From Flavobacteriales bacterium (GTDB taxonomy: Bacteria; Bacteroidota; Bacteroidia; Flavobacteriales_F; PHOS-HE28), in NCBI GenBank assembly GCA_016717225.1, contig JADKGB010000006.1, forward strand, positions 124,001 through 188,000: a stretch of 64,000 nucleotides of DNA, read 5' to 3'. Position numbers and translations under genes: made by a program. A model generated the notes under the pieces. The model worked only from the letters and a program-made list of their open reading frames with translations. It searched no databases and was not told where the DNA came from. Shown in pieces: positions 26,286 through 34,391 of the stretch. Position 1 is the first letter of the stretch, and each line of letters starts with the position of its first letter.

Positions 26286-27334
26286 GCGTTGGGATGTTGG
26301 AATTCTTTGACGGTATCTACAAAGCGGCGCACATTGTCTACCGGAGTATCCGGGTAAACACCGTGGCCCAAGTTAGCAATGTGCCTGTTGGGACCGAATC
26401 GTTGAAGCATGCGCTCGGTCTCTCGTTGAACGACAGCACCTTCGGCATACAGCACGCACGGATCGAGATTTCCCTGGAGCGTTCTGTTCGGCCCCACTTG
26501 TGTTCGTGCCCATACGGCATCCTGCGCCCAGTCGAGACCAATTGTTGCACATGGCAGCGCTGCGATATCTGCAGTGGCGAACCATGCATCCTTGGCGAAG
26601 ACCGTTACTGGAACATCCGATATGCTCTCGCAGATCCGGCGGAGATATGGAATGCAAAAGGTTCGGTAAGACTCCCGATCGAGAACGCCAGCCCACGAAT
26701 CGAAGACCTGCACCAGGTCAGCGCCTGCGCGCACCTGCATTTGCAGGTAGTGAATGGTTGTATCAGTGATGCGTTCCATAAGAGCGTGGGCGAATGCCGG
26801 GTCTGCGAAAAGCGATCGCCGTGCCAAGCTGAAGGTTTTGCTCCCTTTACCTTCTGTCATGTAGCAGAATATGGTCCAAGGAGCACCCGCGAAGCCGATC
26901 AGTGGAACACGGCCGGCAAGTCCGAGTTTGGTTAGGCGGATCGCCTGGGCCACATAGGAAAGATCGTCTTCCACATCAGGAACGCGCAAACGGGCCATTT
27001 CGGGAATGGAGCGTATCGTTTCGGGAAAGCGCGGGCCTTTGCCTTCATCCATCACATACGTCAGGCCCATGGCATCTGGCACAACCAATATGTCGCTGAA
27101 GATGATCGCGGCATCCACTCCGAGTATATCCACCGGCTGAATCGTGACCTCGGCAGCGAGTTCGGGTGTTTGCACAAGGGTTCGAAAGTCTCCGGCCTTT
27201 TCACGGACCACTCGATATTCCTTCAAAATGCGCCCGGCCTGGCGCATAATCCAAACGGGAGTGCGCTCGGTGGCTGTGCCTCGTGCAGCTTTCAGGATCA
27301 GCTCGTTCTTCAAAACAGTCTTCAATAGTGGCAT
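26282..27334 (-). CDS. hemE: Uroporphyrinogen decarboxylase
   Basis: 350 residues, the family length. Signature N-terminus RTPVWIMRQAGRILKEYR, then IIFSDILVVPDAMGL and GFAGAPWTIFCYM, and the C-terminal NLGHGVYPDTPVDNVRRFV. It decarboxylates uroporphyrinogen III to coproporphyrinogen III in heme synthesis. Its stop overlaps the ATG of the OmpA-like gene by four bases. A -7-like box at 27337-27350 leaves only two bases before the ATG. Confidence 0.97.
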   Translation of the reverse strand: MPLLKTVLKNELILKAARGTATERTPVWIMRQAGRILKEYRVVREKAGDFRTLVQTPELAAEVTIQPVDILGVDAAIIFSDILVVPDAMGLTYVMDEGKGPRFPETIRSIPEMARLRVPDVEDDLSYVAQAIRLTKLGLAGRVPLIGFAGAPWTIFCYMTEGKGSKTFSLARRSLFADPAFAHALMERITDTTIHYLQMQVRAGADLVQVFDSWAGVLDRESYRTFCIPYLRRICESISDVPVTVFAKDAWFATADIAALPCATIGLDWAQDAVWARTQVGPNRTLQGNLDPCVLYAEGAVVQRETERMLQRFGPNRHIANLGHGVYPDTPVDNVRRFVDTVKEFQHPNA

Positions 27335-27336
27335 TG

Positions 27337-27350
27337 GGCCGCGAACTTAT
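27337..27350 (-). promoter_or_regulatory. -7 promoter box for hemE, probably leaderless
   Basis: Minus-strand TAAGTTCGCGGCCC with two bases before the ATG at 27334, the same arrangement as purB. Confidence 0.45.
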
Positions 27351-27372
27351 CGAAGTACAGCTCCTGAAAAGT

Positions 27373-27400
27373 GGAAAGGCGGCCAAATGGCCGCCTTTCC
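27373..27400. terminator. Terminator hairpin between OMP gene and hemE promoter region
   Basis: ggaaaggcggcca (27373-27385) pairs perfectly with 27388-27400 around a 2-base loop. It lies just after the outer-membrane protein gene that ends at 27424 (minus strand) and upstream of hemE. Confidence 0.7.
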
Positions 27401-27423
27401 TTCAGAAATCCTATCGGAACCGA

Positions 27424-27999
27424 TCAGAACATATAAGCAGCACGAAGGCCGAGATATGAGTTGGTCACCGATGTCGACTCCGTTGTCACTGATGTACCCA
27501 CAATAACCGTTGTCTCTTGTGTATCGAAGAGCAACTGGTAACGCAACGCGATGTCGATGTTCTCACCAATGATATAACCCAGCAATGGAGCCACACCAAA
27601 GCTTGTAGAACCATCAGAACCCTCAGCCGAGAACAAGTGGATACCGGTAAGTGCGCCAGCATAGAAACCCTCCTGATTGTCGGTGAAATAATACTTCGCA
27701 CCTACTTGGATCGGAATTGCTGCGGAAGAAACACCCTCAACCGTGGCGGAACCGAAAGGCCCAAGATCAACAGTGATGTCCTTCGCTGTGAAGTTGATGT
27801 ACCCAGCTTGGGCAATAATCCCCAAATTGTCACCAACAGGCAACTCAAATCCTAGTGTTGCACCGAAACCGATCCCTGCAGCATCGCCGAAATCACCCAT
27901 TGGAAGGGCAACCTCCAAGCCTGCGCTGAAACGGTTGTCTTGAGCCATCATACTGCCAGCCAAAGCCAAGGCAGCCATTGAGAGAAGAGTCTTTTTCAT
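27424..27999 (-). CDS. Outer-membrane beta-barrel protein
   Basis: 191 residues with signal peptide MKKTLLSMAALALAGSMMAQ. The mature part alternates short aromatic beta strands and Gly/Asp turns (IIAQAGYINFTAKD, GAKYYFTDNQEGFYAGALTG) and ends in LGLRAAYMF, with the terminal Phe typical for Bam recognition. It looks like an 8-stranded porin-family barrel; ligand and role are unknown. A TAGTTTTGG -7-like box lies on the minus strand upstream. Confidence 0.8.
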   Translation of the reverse strand: MKKTLLSMAALALAGSMMAQDNRFSAGLEVALPMGDFGDAAGIGFGATLGFELPVGDNLGIIAQAGYINFTAKDITVDLGPFGSATVEGVSSAAIPIQVGAKYYFTDNQEGFYAGALTGIHLFSAEGSDGSTSFGVAPLLGYIIGENIDIALRYQLLFDTQETTVIVGTSVTTESTSVTNSYLGLRAAYMF

Positions 28000-28142
28000 G
28001 TGTTTGGTTTGGTAAGTATGTGGCCAAAACTATGCCATTTGGTTGAATAACCAAATGAGCATCGCACGGTTAATAGGAATCGGAGTGGGATCGATCCAAC
28101 CGGATGTACCGAACGAAACGTCTTGCCCGCATAGTCGAACGA

Positions 28143-28892
28143 TCAATTCCCGAAGGTGTAACCCACGGAGAACTCGATCATGTTCGTAAAGGCTTTGTAA
28201 CGAACAGTAGATTCGCTTACATCCTGTGTTGGCACAATGGCGCGGTAGAAACGCAGGTCAAAGTCCACACCCATATCCAGTTCATATCCCACGCCCGCGA
28301 CTACGGCAACTTCGGCCTTTGAAAAGTCCTTTGTAGCTGCCGAACCCTTTTTCTCGGTCGCTACGAATGTGGGATCTTGCGTAAAAGGTTGATTATTCGC
28401 AGTTCCGTTCGTAACTGTCGTTGTAACGTCCTCATTGAGTTTTCCGCCCATCAGGAAGCCGATAGCTGGGCCAACCATCACACGGAAATTCGTGCTCGGG
28501 TTCAAGCTGAGCGGAACGGCAAGTTGGAAATACTGCAAACGTTGATCGATATTCGTCTGAACGGTAACATCAGCAGAACCGATCACTTGATTGTTCCCAT
28601 CGACAACCGAAGCTTTTGTTGTAACGGAATTATCCGATTTTGCCCGCCGGAAGGAGAACCCCAACTCGGGCCGCAAGCCAACCATATCAGAGAACGGGAT
28701 CTTTGCGTAAGCACCGAATTGAAGTCCCAAACCTTTCACCGACGGCAATGGATCCTTCGGTTCAGGTGAAATTGACTGTGAAGCGATCAAATAATTCGCC
28801 CCCACCTTGATACCGAATTGGGTTTGGGCCGTAGCCTTGGAAACAAACAAAGCGGCAGTAGCGAAGAGGAGTGATTTGTAGAGCGAATTCAT
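28143..28892 (-). CDS. Outer-membrane beta-barrel protein (porin family)
   Basis: 249 residues with signal peptide (SLLFATAALFVSKATAQ). The barrel begins TQFGIKVGANYLIASQ and includes AYAKIPFSDMVGLRPELGFSF, YFQLAVPLSLNPSTNFRVMV and a closing EFSVGYTFGN. Length and repeated aromatic beta hairpins suit a PorT-like or OmpW-like barrel. A long loop near residues 155-190 is rich in Thr and Asn. The function is unknown; it is probably a monocistronic gene with a TAGGTTTGC box upstream. Confidence 0.78.
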   Translation of the reverse strand: MNSLYKSLLFATAALFVSKATAQTQFGIKVGANYLIASQSISPEPKDPLPSVKGLGLQFGAYAKIPFSDMVGLRPELGFSFRRAKSDNSVTTKASVVDGNNQVIGSADVTVQTNIDQRLQYFQLAVPLSLNPSTNFRVMVGPAIGFLMGGKLNEDVTTTVTNGTANNQPFTQDPTFVATEKKGSAATKDFSKAEVAVVAGVGYELDMGVDFDLRFYRAIVPTQDVSESTVRYKAFTNMIEFSVGYTFGN

Positions 28893-28996
28893 GTGTCTTC
28901 TGTTTAATGCAAACCTAAGAAGCCCAACTCAAATGGCTATCCCGAATAATGGGGATAGAGAAAGATCGAAAACCGGGAGCAGATGAGTATGAAATA

Positions 28997-29026
28997 GCGG
29001 GAGGCAGGTAATGACCCGCCTCCCGC
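28997..29026 (-). terminator. Terminator hairpin for the gene at 29056-29580
   Basis: gcgggaggc (28997-29005) pairs perfectly with gcctcccgc (29018-29026); inner ggt/acc pairs extend the stem. On the minus strand a T-rich stretch follows, so it should end transcription of the upstream gene. Confidence 0.65.
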
Positions 29027-29055
29027 CTCTTGGCCTGATATCAGCCATTGGACCT

Positions 29056-29580
29056 TTACAATAGCGCGATCTCAGCCGCGTTCGCCACAGTGCCTTGCAT
29101 CTCGTAACCCGGTGGGATCACCGCGTCTTTCCCTTTCTTCAACAGAAACAGCGGACTTACTACAGCAGCCAACGCCACCGCGCCACCCACTTTGTTCTCT
29201 CCAACCATGCTTGCGCCGCCATTGGCAAGTACGATCATCTGACCGTCAATGGCTTGCACCACAGTAGGTCGCATCGCGAACGACCCTTTTTTACCCATTC
29301 CACCGCGTGCTTCAACGCTGGTCACTTGCGCGCTGGCCATGGCGCCTCCCTTGATGAGCACTTTGCCTTTCACGATCACATCGTACTTCACGCGCAGCGG
29401 CACACTTTGTCCAACGGACATATTGCCGGAAGAAAGTTCTTGGATGGTTTCCAGAACCACCGTTGTACCGGACTGCAATTTTCCTTCGGCAGAAGCTCCA
29501 CTTTGTGCAAGGGCGCCAAGGCTAGTGATGAAGGTGAGGCCAGTAAGGATAACGTTGAGAGTGTTGTTAGTGCGGTTCAT
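29056..29580 (-). CDS. Secreted hypothetical protein
   Basis: 174 residues with a signal peptide ending near GALAQS. The mature part has LQSGTTVVLETIQELSSGNM, FAMRPTVVQAIDGQMIVLAN and a small hydrophobic segment AVALAAVVSPLFLL near residue 140, then IPPGYEMQGTV. No domain recognised; it probably acts in the periplasm. A strong hairpin follows it. Confidence 0.65.
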   Translation of the reverse strand: MNRTNNTLNVILTGLTFITSLGALAQSGASAEGKLQSGTTVVLETIQELSSGNMSVGQSVPLRVKYDVIVKGKVLIKGGAMASAQVTSVEARGGMGKKGSFAMRPTVVQAIDGQMIVLANGGASMVGENKVGGAVALAAVVSPLFLLKKGKDAVIPPGYEMQGTVANAAEIALL

Positions 29581-29762
29581 GTTATTGGGGTTTATTGTTT
29601 GCTGGTTTGTTCGTCGTTGTTGACGGGGCGAAACAAGGCAGACCAGCTAGCCAGGCATAGCCCCAACGAGCAAGTGGCGGGAGCCAGTGAGTTACTGGTA
29701 TCAATTGGGAAGGCAACCGAACGGATCAGGCAATTCGTCTCATACGCAAGCGTTGAAAGACC

Positions 29763-30401
29763 ATGAATATGCGTTTGCCTATCCTTCTTACATCTCTCGT
29801 CATAGCTGAAATGGCAATTGCTCAGGTCGCAATAGGAGCGCACGTTTTGCGCGTTGATGATCGGATCACCCTACGCGAGTCGGTGGCTTTGGGGGCTGCT
29901 GTGGAATTCCGATCACCCTGGATATCAGCCGCAGGTTGGCGCGCGGGTGTATTCGTTTCTCCGTTCGCGAACGAACACTCCGAAATGATGGGGGCATCGG
30001 ATGACCCTGCACCGCGAACGTGGAAAGCTTTTCAGCGAGATGAGCGCTTGGCCGCGGTAGGCTTAACCCTTGACCTGAAATTCCCGTTTTCGGATACCTC
30101 GTGTATTAGCGGCCTGTACCGCGGGGCGTACACAACCATTGGGGCTGGGTGGATCCAGCGGTGGCGGCAGCGCGATCTGCGATGGGAATCGTCCGAAGGC
30201 ATAGTGACGAGCGCCGAACAACGAGAAACTTGGGGCGAGTTGAATTTCCGCGCCGGGTTTGGTGGAGAATGGAACTTCACCTGGGGTTGTCCCTTCGTTG
30301 AAGGTCAGATCAGCGCGGCCATTTCAAGCGAAGTACCGAACGTGTTCCGGTTCCCCAGCGCCATTGGGGTTGCTGCTGGTTTCAGGTACGTCCTGAAATA
30401 A
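29763..30401 (+). CDS. Outer-membrane beta-barrel or secreted protein
   Basis: About 212 residues; the ATG at 29769 is an alternative start. Signal peptide (LPILLTSLVIAEMAIAQ). The mature sequence has barrel-like strands with aromatic ends (AAVEFRSPWISAAGWRAGVF, RGAYTTIGAGWIQRW) and closes SAIGVAAGFRYVLK. No named family was recognised. It is the only plus-strand gene between 28 and 32 kb and converges with the aconitase gene. Confidence 0.7.
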   Translation: MNMRLPILLTSLVIAEMAIAQVAIGAHVLRVDDRITLRESVALGAAVEFRSPWISAAGWRAGVFVSPFANEHSEMMGASDDPAPRTWKAFQRDERLAAVGLTLDLKFPFSDTSCISGLYRGAYTTIGAGWIQRWRQRDLRWESSEGIVTSAEQRETWGELNFRAGFGGEWNFTWGCPFVEGQISAAISSEVPNVFRFPSAIGVAAGFRYVLK

Positions 30402-30488
30402 CACTGATCAAGAAGTACGCTTCACTCCAGCAAAAGTCGACGACTATCAACATTCTCGTCGATAGTTGTTCCCTTCTGCATAGGAGCT

Positions 30489-32762
30489 CTATCCCTTCTG
30501 CTGTGCCCGAATGATGTTGAGTGCACCACCCGCCTTGAACCACTCGATCTGCTGCGCATTGTATGTGTGGTTGCAAACGATCGTATCGCTACCTCCAGCT
30601 GAATGCTTGAACACCAAGGAGAGCGGTTTGCCTGGCGCGAAGGCCGTTAGATCCGTGAAGTCGATACGGTCATCCTCTTGGATCTTCTCATAATCGGCTT
30701 CGTTCGCGAAGGTCAAGGCCAGCATGCCCTGCTTCTTCAAATTGGTCTCGTGGATGCGCGCGAAACTCTTTACCAGGACAGCACTAACACCGAGATGGCG
30801 TGGTTGCATGGCAGCGTGTTCCCGTGAGGATCCCTCGCCGTAGTTATGATCACCCACGATGATACTAGGTGTTCCAGCTGCCTTGTAGGACCGCTGCGTT
30901 GCGGGCACCGCGCCGTATTCACCCGTGAGCTGGTTCTTCACCTTATCGACCTCTCCATTGAAAGCGTTGGTGGCTCCGATAAGAGTGTTATTGCTGATGT
31001 TGTCCAAATGGCCGCGATACTTCAACCAGGTACCAGCCATGCTGATGTGATCGGTGGTGCATTTCCCTTTGGCCTTGATCAACACCACAGCATCGCTGAT
31101 ATTCTTACCGTTCCACGCAGCGAACGGAGCGAGCAATTGCAATCTGGAACTCGCAGGATCCACCACAACATTGACAGAACTTCCGTCGGCAGCAGGTGCT
31201 TTGTAGCCAGCATCGCCCACATCGAATCCACGCGGCGGTAGTTCAATGCCTTTGGGCTCATCGAGACGCACTTTCACTCCGGCCTCGTTCACGAGTTCGT
31301 CTGTGAGCGGGTTGAAGGTGAGGTCGCCAGCGATGGCTAGGGCCGTCACGATCTCCGGACTGGCCACGAACGCATGGGTATTCGCATTGCCGTCGTTTCG
31401 TTTCGCGAAATTGCGGTTGAACGAAGTGATGATCGAATTCTTGCGATCGGGATCGTCGGTATGCCGCGCCCATTGGCCGATGCATGGGCCGCAGGCGTTG
31501 GCAAGCACGACCCCGCCCATGGCGTCGAAGGTCTTCAATAGGCCGTCGCGCTCAGCGGTAAAGCGGACAACCTCGCTGCCAGGTGTAATGGTGAATTCGC
31601 TCTTTGCTTTCAGGTTCTTGTCGATAGCCTGTTGCGCCAGTGAAGCACTGCGGGTCAGATCCTCATAGCTGCTATTCGTGCAAGAACCGATCAACCCGAC
31701 TTCCAATTTCGCGGGCCAGCCATTCTCCTTCACGGCAGCAGCGAACTTGCTGATGGGCCAAGCAAGATCCGGAGTGAACGGACCATTCACATGCGGCTCC
31801 AATGTATTCAGGTCGATCTCGATCACCTGGTCGAAGTAGTTCTCCGGTGAAGCATACACTTCGGGATCTCCTTGCAGATGTTCCTTGATCGCGTCGGCCA
31901 AGGCAGCCACATCGGCACGACCGGTACCCTTCAGATAGCGGCTCATCGAGTCGTCATAGCTGAAGGTACTGGTTGTCGCACCGATCTCGGCGCCCATGTT
32001 GGCGATAGTGCCTTTTCCCGTGCAGCTCATACTCTCGGCACCAGGGCCGAAATATTCCACAATGGCACCGGTTCCACCCTTCACTGTAAGGATCCCTGCG
32101 ACTTTCAGGATCACATCTTTGGGGCTGGCCCAACCGCTCAATTTTCCGGTGAGCTTCACGCCGATCAACTTGGGCCATTTCAGTTCCCAGGCCAATCCGC
32201 TCATTACATCGCAGGCATCGGCACCACCCACACCGATCGCGATCATGCCCAAGCCGCCGGCATTTACGGTATGGCTATCCGTTCCGATCATCATTCCGCC
32301 CGGGAATGCGTACTGCTCCAGAACAACCTGGTGAATGATCCCAGCGCCGGGTTTCCAGAAACCGATGCCGTATTTGTTTGAAATACTTTCCAAGAAGTTG
32401 AAAACCTCATTGCTCTTGAGCAGAGCGTCCTGCAGATCCTGCTTCGCCCCCACCCGCGCTTGGATCAAGTGATCACAGTGAACGGTACTAGGCACCGCCA
32501 CGGTTTTGCGGCCAGTGGTACTGAACTGCAACAGCGCCATCTGCGCAGTGGCATCTTGCATGGCCACACGATCCGGGGCGAAATCGACATAATCCTTGCC
32601 GCGACCGAAAGGCTGCTTGGCATCGCCCTCCCATAGGTGGGCGTACAAGATCTTTTCAGTGAGCGTAAGCGCTTTGCCCACGGTTTTGCGGGCGGCATTA
32701 ACGCGAGAAGGATAGCGGCTGTATACCGCTTTGATCATATCGAGGTCGAAGATCTGTGACAT
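30489..32762 (-). CDS. Aconitate hydratase
   Basis: About 757 residues, mitochondrial/AcnA-like type, from the ATG at 32762 (MSQIFDLDMIKAVYSR). Iron-sulfur ligands lie in SCTNSSYEDL and ACGPCIGQW. The substrate loops GTDSHTVNAGGLGM, GPGAESMSCTGKG, and the swivel-domain DHISMAGTWLKYRG and NYGEGSSREHAAMQPR are all present. It isomerises citrate to isocitrate in the TCA cycle; isocitrate dehydrogenase is encoded 9 kb away. A symbol is withheld because Bacteroidota names differ. Confidence 0.95.
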   Translation of the reverse strand: MSQIFDLDMIKAVYSRYPSRVNAARKTVGKALTLTEKILYAHLWEGDAKQPFGRGKDYVDFAPDRVAMQDATAQMALLQFSTTGRKTVAVPSTVHCDHLIQARVGAKQDLQDALLKSNEVFNFLESISNKYGIGFWKPGAGIIHQVVLEQYAFPGGMMIGTDSHTVNAGGLGMIAIGVGGADACDVMSGLAWELKWPKLIGVKLTGKLSGWASPKDVILKVAGILTVKGGTGAIVEYFGPGAESMSCTGKGTIANMGAEIGATTSTFSYDDSMSRYLKGTGRADVAALADAIKEHLQGDPEVYASPENYFDQVIEIDLNTLEPHVNGPFTPDLAWPISKFAAAVKENGWPAKLEVGLIGSCTNSSYEDLTRSASLAQQAIDKNLKAKSEFTITPGSEVVRFTAERDGLLKTFDAMGGVVLANACGPCIGQWARHTDDPDRKNSIITSFNRNFAKRNDGNANTHAFVASPEIVTALAIAGDLTFNPLTDELVNEAGVKVRLDEPKGIELPPRGFDVGDAGYKAPAADGSSVNVVVDPASSRLQLLAPFAAWNGKNISDAVVLIKAKGKCTTDHISMAGTWLKYRGHLDNISNNTLIGATNAFNGEVDKVKNQLTGEYGAVPATQRSYKAAGTPSIIVGDHNYGEGSSREHAAMQPRHLGVSAVLVKSFARIHETNLKKQGMLALTFANEADYEKIQEDDRIDFTDLTAFAPGKPLSLVFKHSAGGSDTIVCNHTYNAQQIEWFKAGGALNIIRAQQKG

Positions 32763-32942
32763 CGTGAGTTTGGTAGTTGTGTATTGGTTCCGCAATTATC
32801 CCGATCCTTCTTTGGCGGACATGGCGCGAAGGTACTTTCAGGCGTCCGCACCGAAAGCAAAGCCGATCATACGTCGATCAACATGGTTTCGTCGATAGGA
32901 TGTACAACCGATCGGTACGGCGAATACATTCGTTGCCCCACC

Positions 32943-33179
32943 ATGCCGCTTTTCTCTATAGACACCCCTTTCGCACGCAAGCCATTATTGGTGACTGCTG
33001 TGTTTATCGCGGCGATACTGGTTGCTTGGAGACTCGGCGTAACGGTACCTCGATTCGCCCAGGTCAGTGCGTTGCGGTCTGCGGTTCTGATAGACTTGCT
33101 GGTGATCGTTCCGGCCATGCTGATCTTGGCGCACAGGGCATGGCGCAATGCCAACGAACTCGATCCGAGCCAGGATTGA
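32943..33179 (+). CDS. Small membrane protein of unknown function
   Basis: 78 residues from the ATG at 32943 with two predicted membrane helices (KPLLVTAVFIAAILVAWRL and SAVLIDLLVIVPAMLILAHR) and a short basic-acidic tail ending NELDPSQD. It is too small to place in a family. It lies in the gap between aconitase and the epimerase, divergent from the former. Plausible as a gene because of its helix pattern, but unproven. Confidence 0.45.
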   Translation: MPLFSIDTPFARKPLLVTAVFIAAILVAWRLGVTVPRFAQVSALRSAVLIDLLVIVPAMLILAHRAWRNANELDPSQD

Positions 33180-33208
33180 GACTGAGGCGTTGAGGTGATC
33201 GTCTTCTT

Positions 33209-34318
33209 TTACTGGTGAATAACGTGTGTCGGCTTCAAAAGCCATTCCGCAAGAATGCTTGCGCCAAGTCCGATCGTCGTTGGAAGCTGTAGTTCGCCGC
33301 ATGGGCCATACGTGATACCGCCCTGCACAGGATCCGCAGAAAACATCATCGGGGTATCCATGTCGCAGAAACGTACCGCTTTGCTCGTAGCAGCCAAATG
33401 CGCCGAGGCGGTGAATGCCAAGCGAGATTCGAGGAAGCCCCCGATCTGCACCTCCATTCCTGCTCGTTCAGCAAGCGCCATGATCTTCTTGGCTTTGAAC
33501 AGCCCACCACTCTTACCCAACTTGATATTGAAGCGCTGGCAAGCATCCAAGGAGATCAAGCGTTCCGCATCACGATGATCGGAACAACTTTCATCGGCCA
33601 TGATCGGTATCGGTGAAGCCTCTTTCACCCGCCTCATCTCCATGAACTGCCAGCGTGGGATAGGCTCTTCGCAATGCTGGATATTATCGTTCGCCAAGGT
33701 GTTCAACACGCGGATCGCGGTGTCCGGATCCCAGCCTTGGTTGGCATCGATGCGTAAAGGGATAGCCAACCCGATCGCCTTACGGATGGCTTGAATACGC
33801 ATAATATCATCGTTGCCAGTCCCGCCGAGTTTCACCTTGATCACCTGGAATCCTCTGCGAACTATATCGATCGCATCCATTGCCATTGCCTCAGCATCAC
33901 CAATGCTGACCGTGTAGTCCGTGATGAGGTCGGTATTGCGAACACCACCGAGAAGATCGGATAAGGAAATGCCAGCAGCTTGTGCCGAGATGTCGTGCAA
34001 GGCGATATCGAAGGCGCTCTTGATACTGTTGTTCCCGAAGATCAGGCGATCCATGCGCTCATGGGCGCCTTCGATATCCGTGGCATCCGAACCGAGCAAG
34101 GCACCGGCCAAGTGCTTTCCCACGGCCAAACAGGTTTCGGCGGTTTCACCGTTGATGGTCCAGAAGGGGCTGCATTCACCGTAGCCGATGAGCCCCTCGT
34201 CCGTTCTGAGCACCACCACGACGTTGTCCGCCTCCAGGTTTGGGCCGAGCGAGGTGATGAACGGCTTCTTCAGCGGGATGCGAAGGCGGTGGAGTTCGAT
34301 CTTCGCGATGGTGGTCAT
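33209..34318 (-). CDS. Dipeptide (L-Ala-D/L-Glu type) epimerase, enolase superfamily
   Basis: About 370 residues from the ATG at 34318. The enolase-superfamily fold shows the KVKLGG lysine motif, the metal ligands in DANQGW, CEEP and ADESCSD, and a second lysine in KLGKSGG. The C-terminal CDMDTP pair is typical of dipeptide epimerases. These act on murein-derived L-Ala-D-Glu or related dipeptides; exact specificity is not set by what can be seen. It is divergent from the delta-60-repeat gene. Confidence 0.88.
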   Translation of the reverse strand: MTTIAKIELHRLRIPLKKPFITSLGPNLEADNVVVVLRTDEGLIGYGECSPFWTINGETAETCLAVGKHLAGALLGSDATDIEGAHERMDRLIFGNNSIKSAFDIALHDISAQAAGISLSDLLGGVRNTDLITDYTVSIGDAEAMAMDAIDIVRRGFQVIKVKLGGTGNDDIMRIQAIRKAIGLAIPLRIDANQGWDPDTAIRVLNTLANDNIQHCEEPIPRWQFMEMRRVKEASPIPIMADESCSDHRDAERLISLDACQRFNIKLGKSGGLFKAKKIMALAERAGMEVQIGGFLESRLAFTASAHLAATSKAVRFCDMDTPMMFSADPVQGGITYGPCGELQLPTTIGLGASILAEWLLKPTHVIHQ

Positions 34319-34364
34319 GGACGGGCCGGTGCCCAAAGATCGCATCTGTCCGGATGGCCCCACC

Positions 34365-34373
34365 TATTTTCAC
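34365..34373 (+). promoter_or_regulatory. -7 promoter box for the delta-60-repeat gene
   Basis: TATTTTCAC, 18 bases before the ATG at 34392; fits the recurrent TAnnTTyG type. Confidence 0.4.
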
Positions 34374-34391
34374 CCGCACAACCCGATACCG

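Noticed and set aside
30402..30488. Possible terminator between 30401 and aconitase
   Set aside because: The matching words are short and imperfect (actatcaac versus gatagttg); no clear stem could be drawn.
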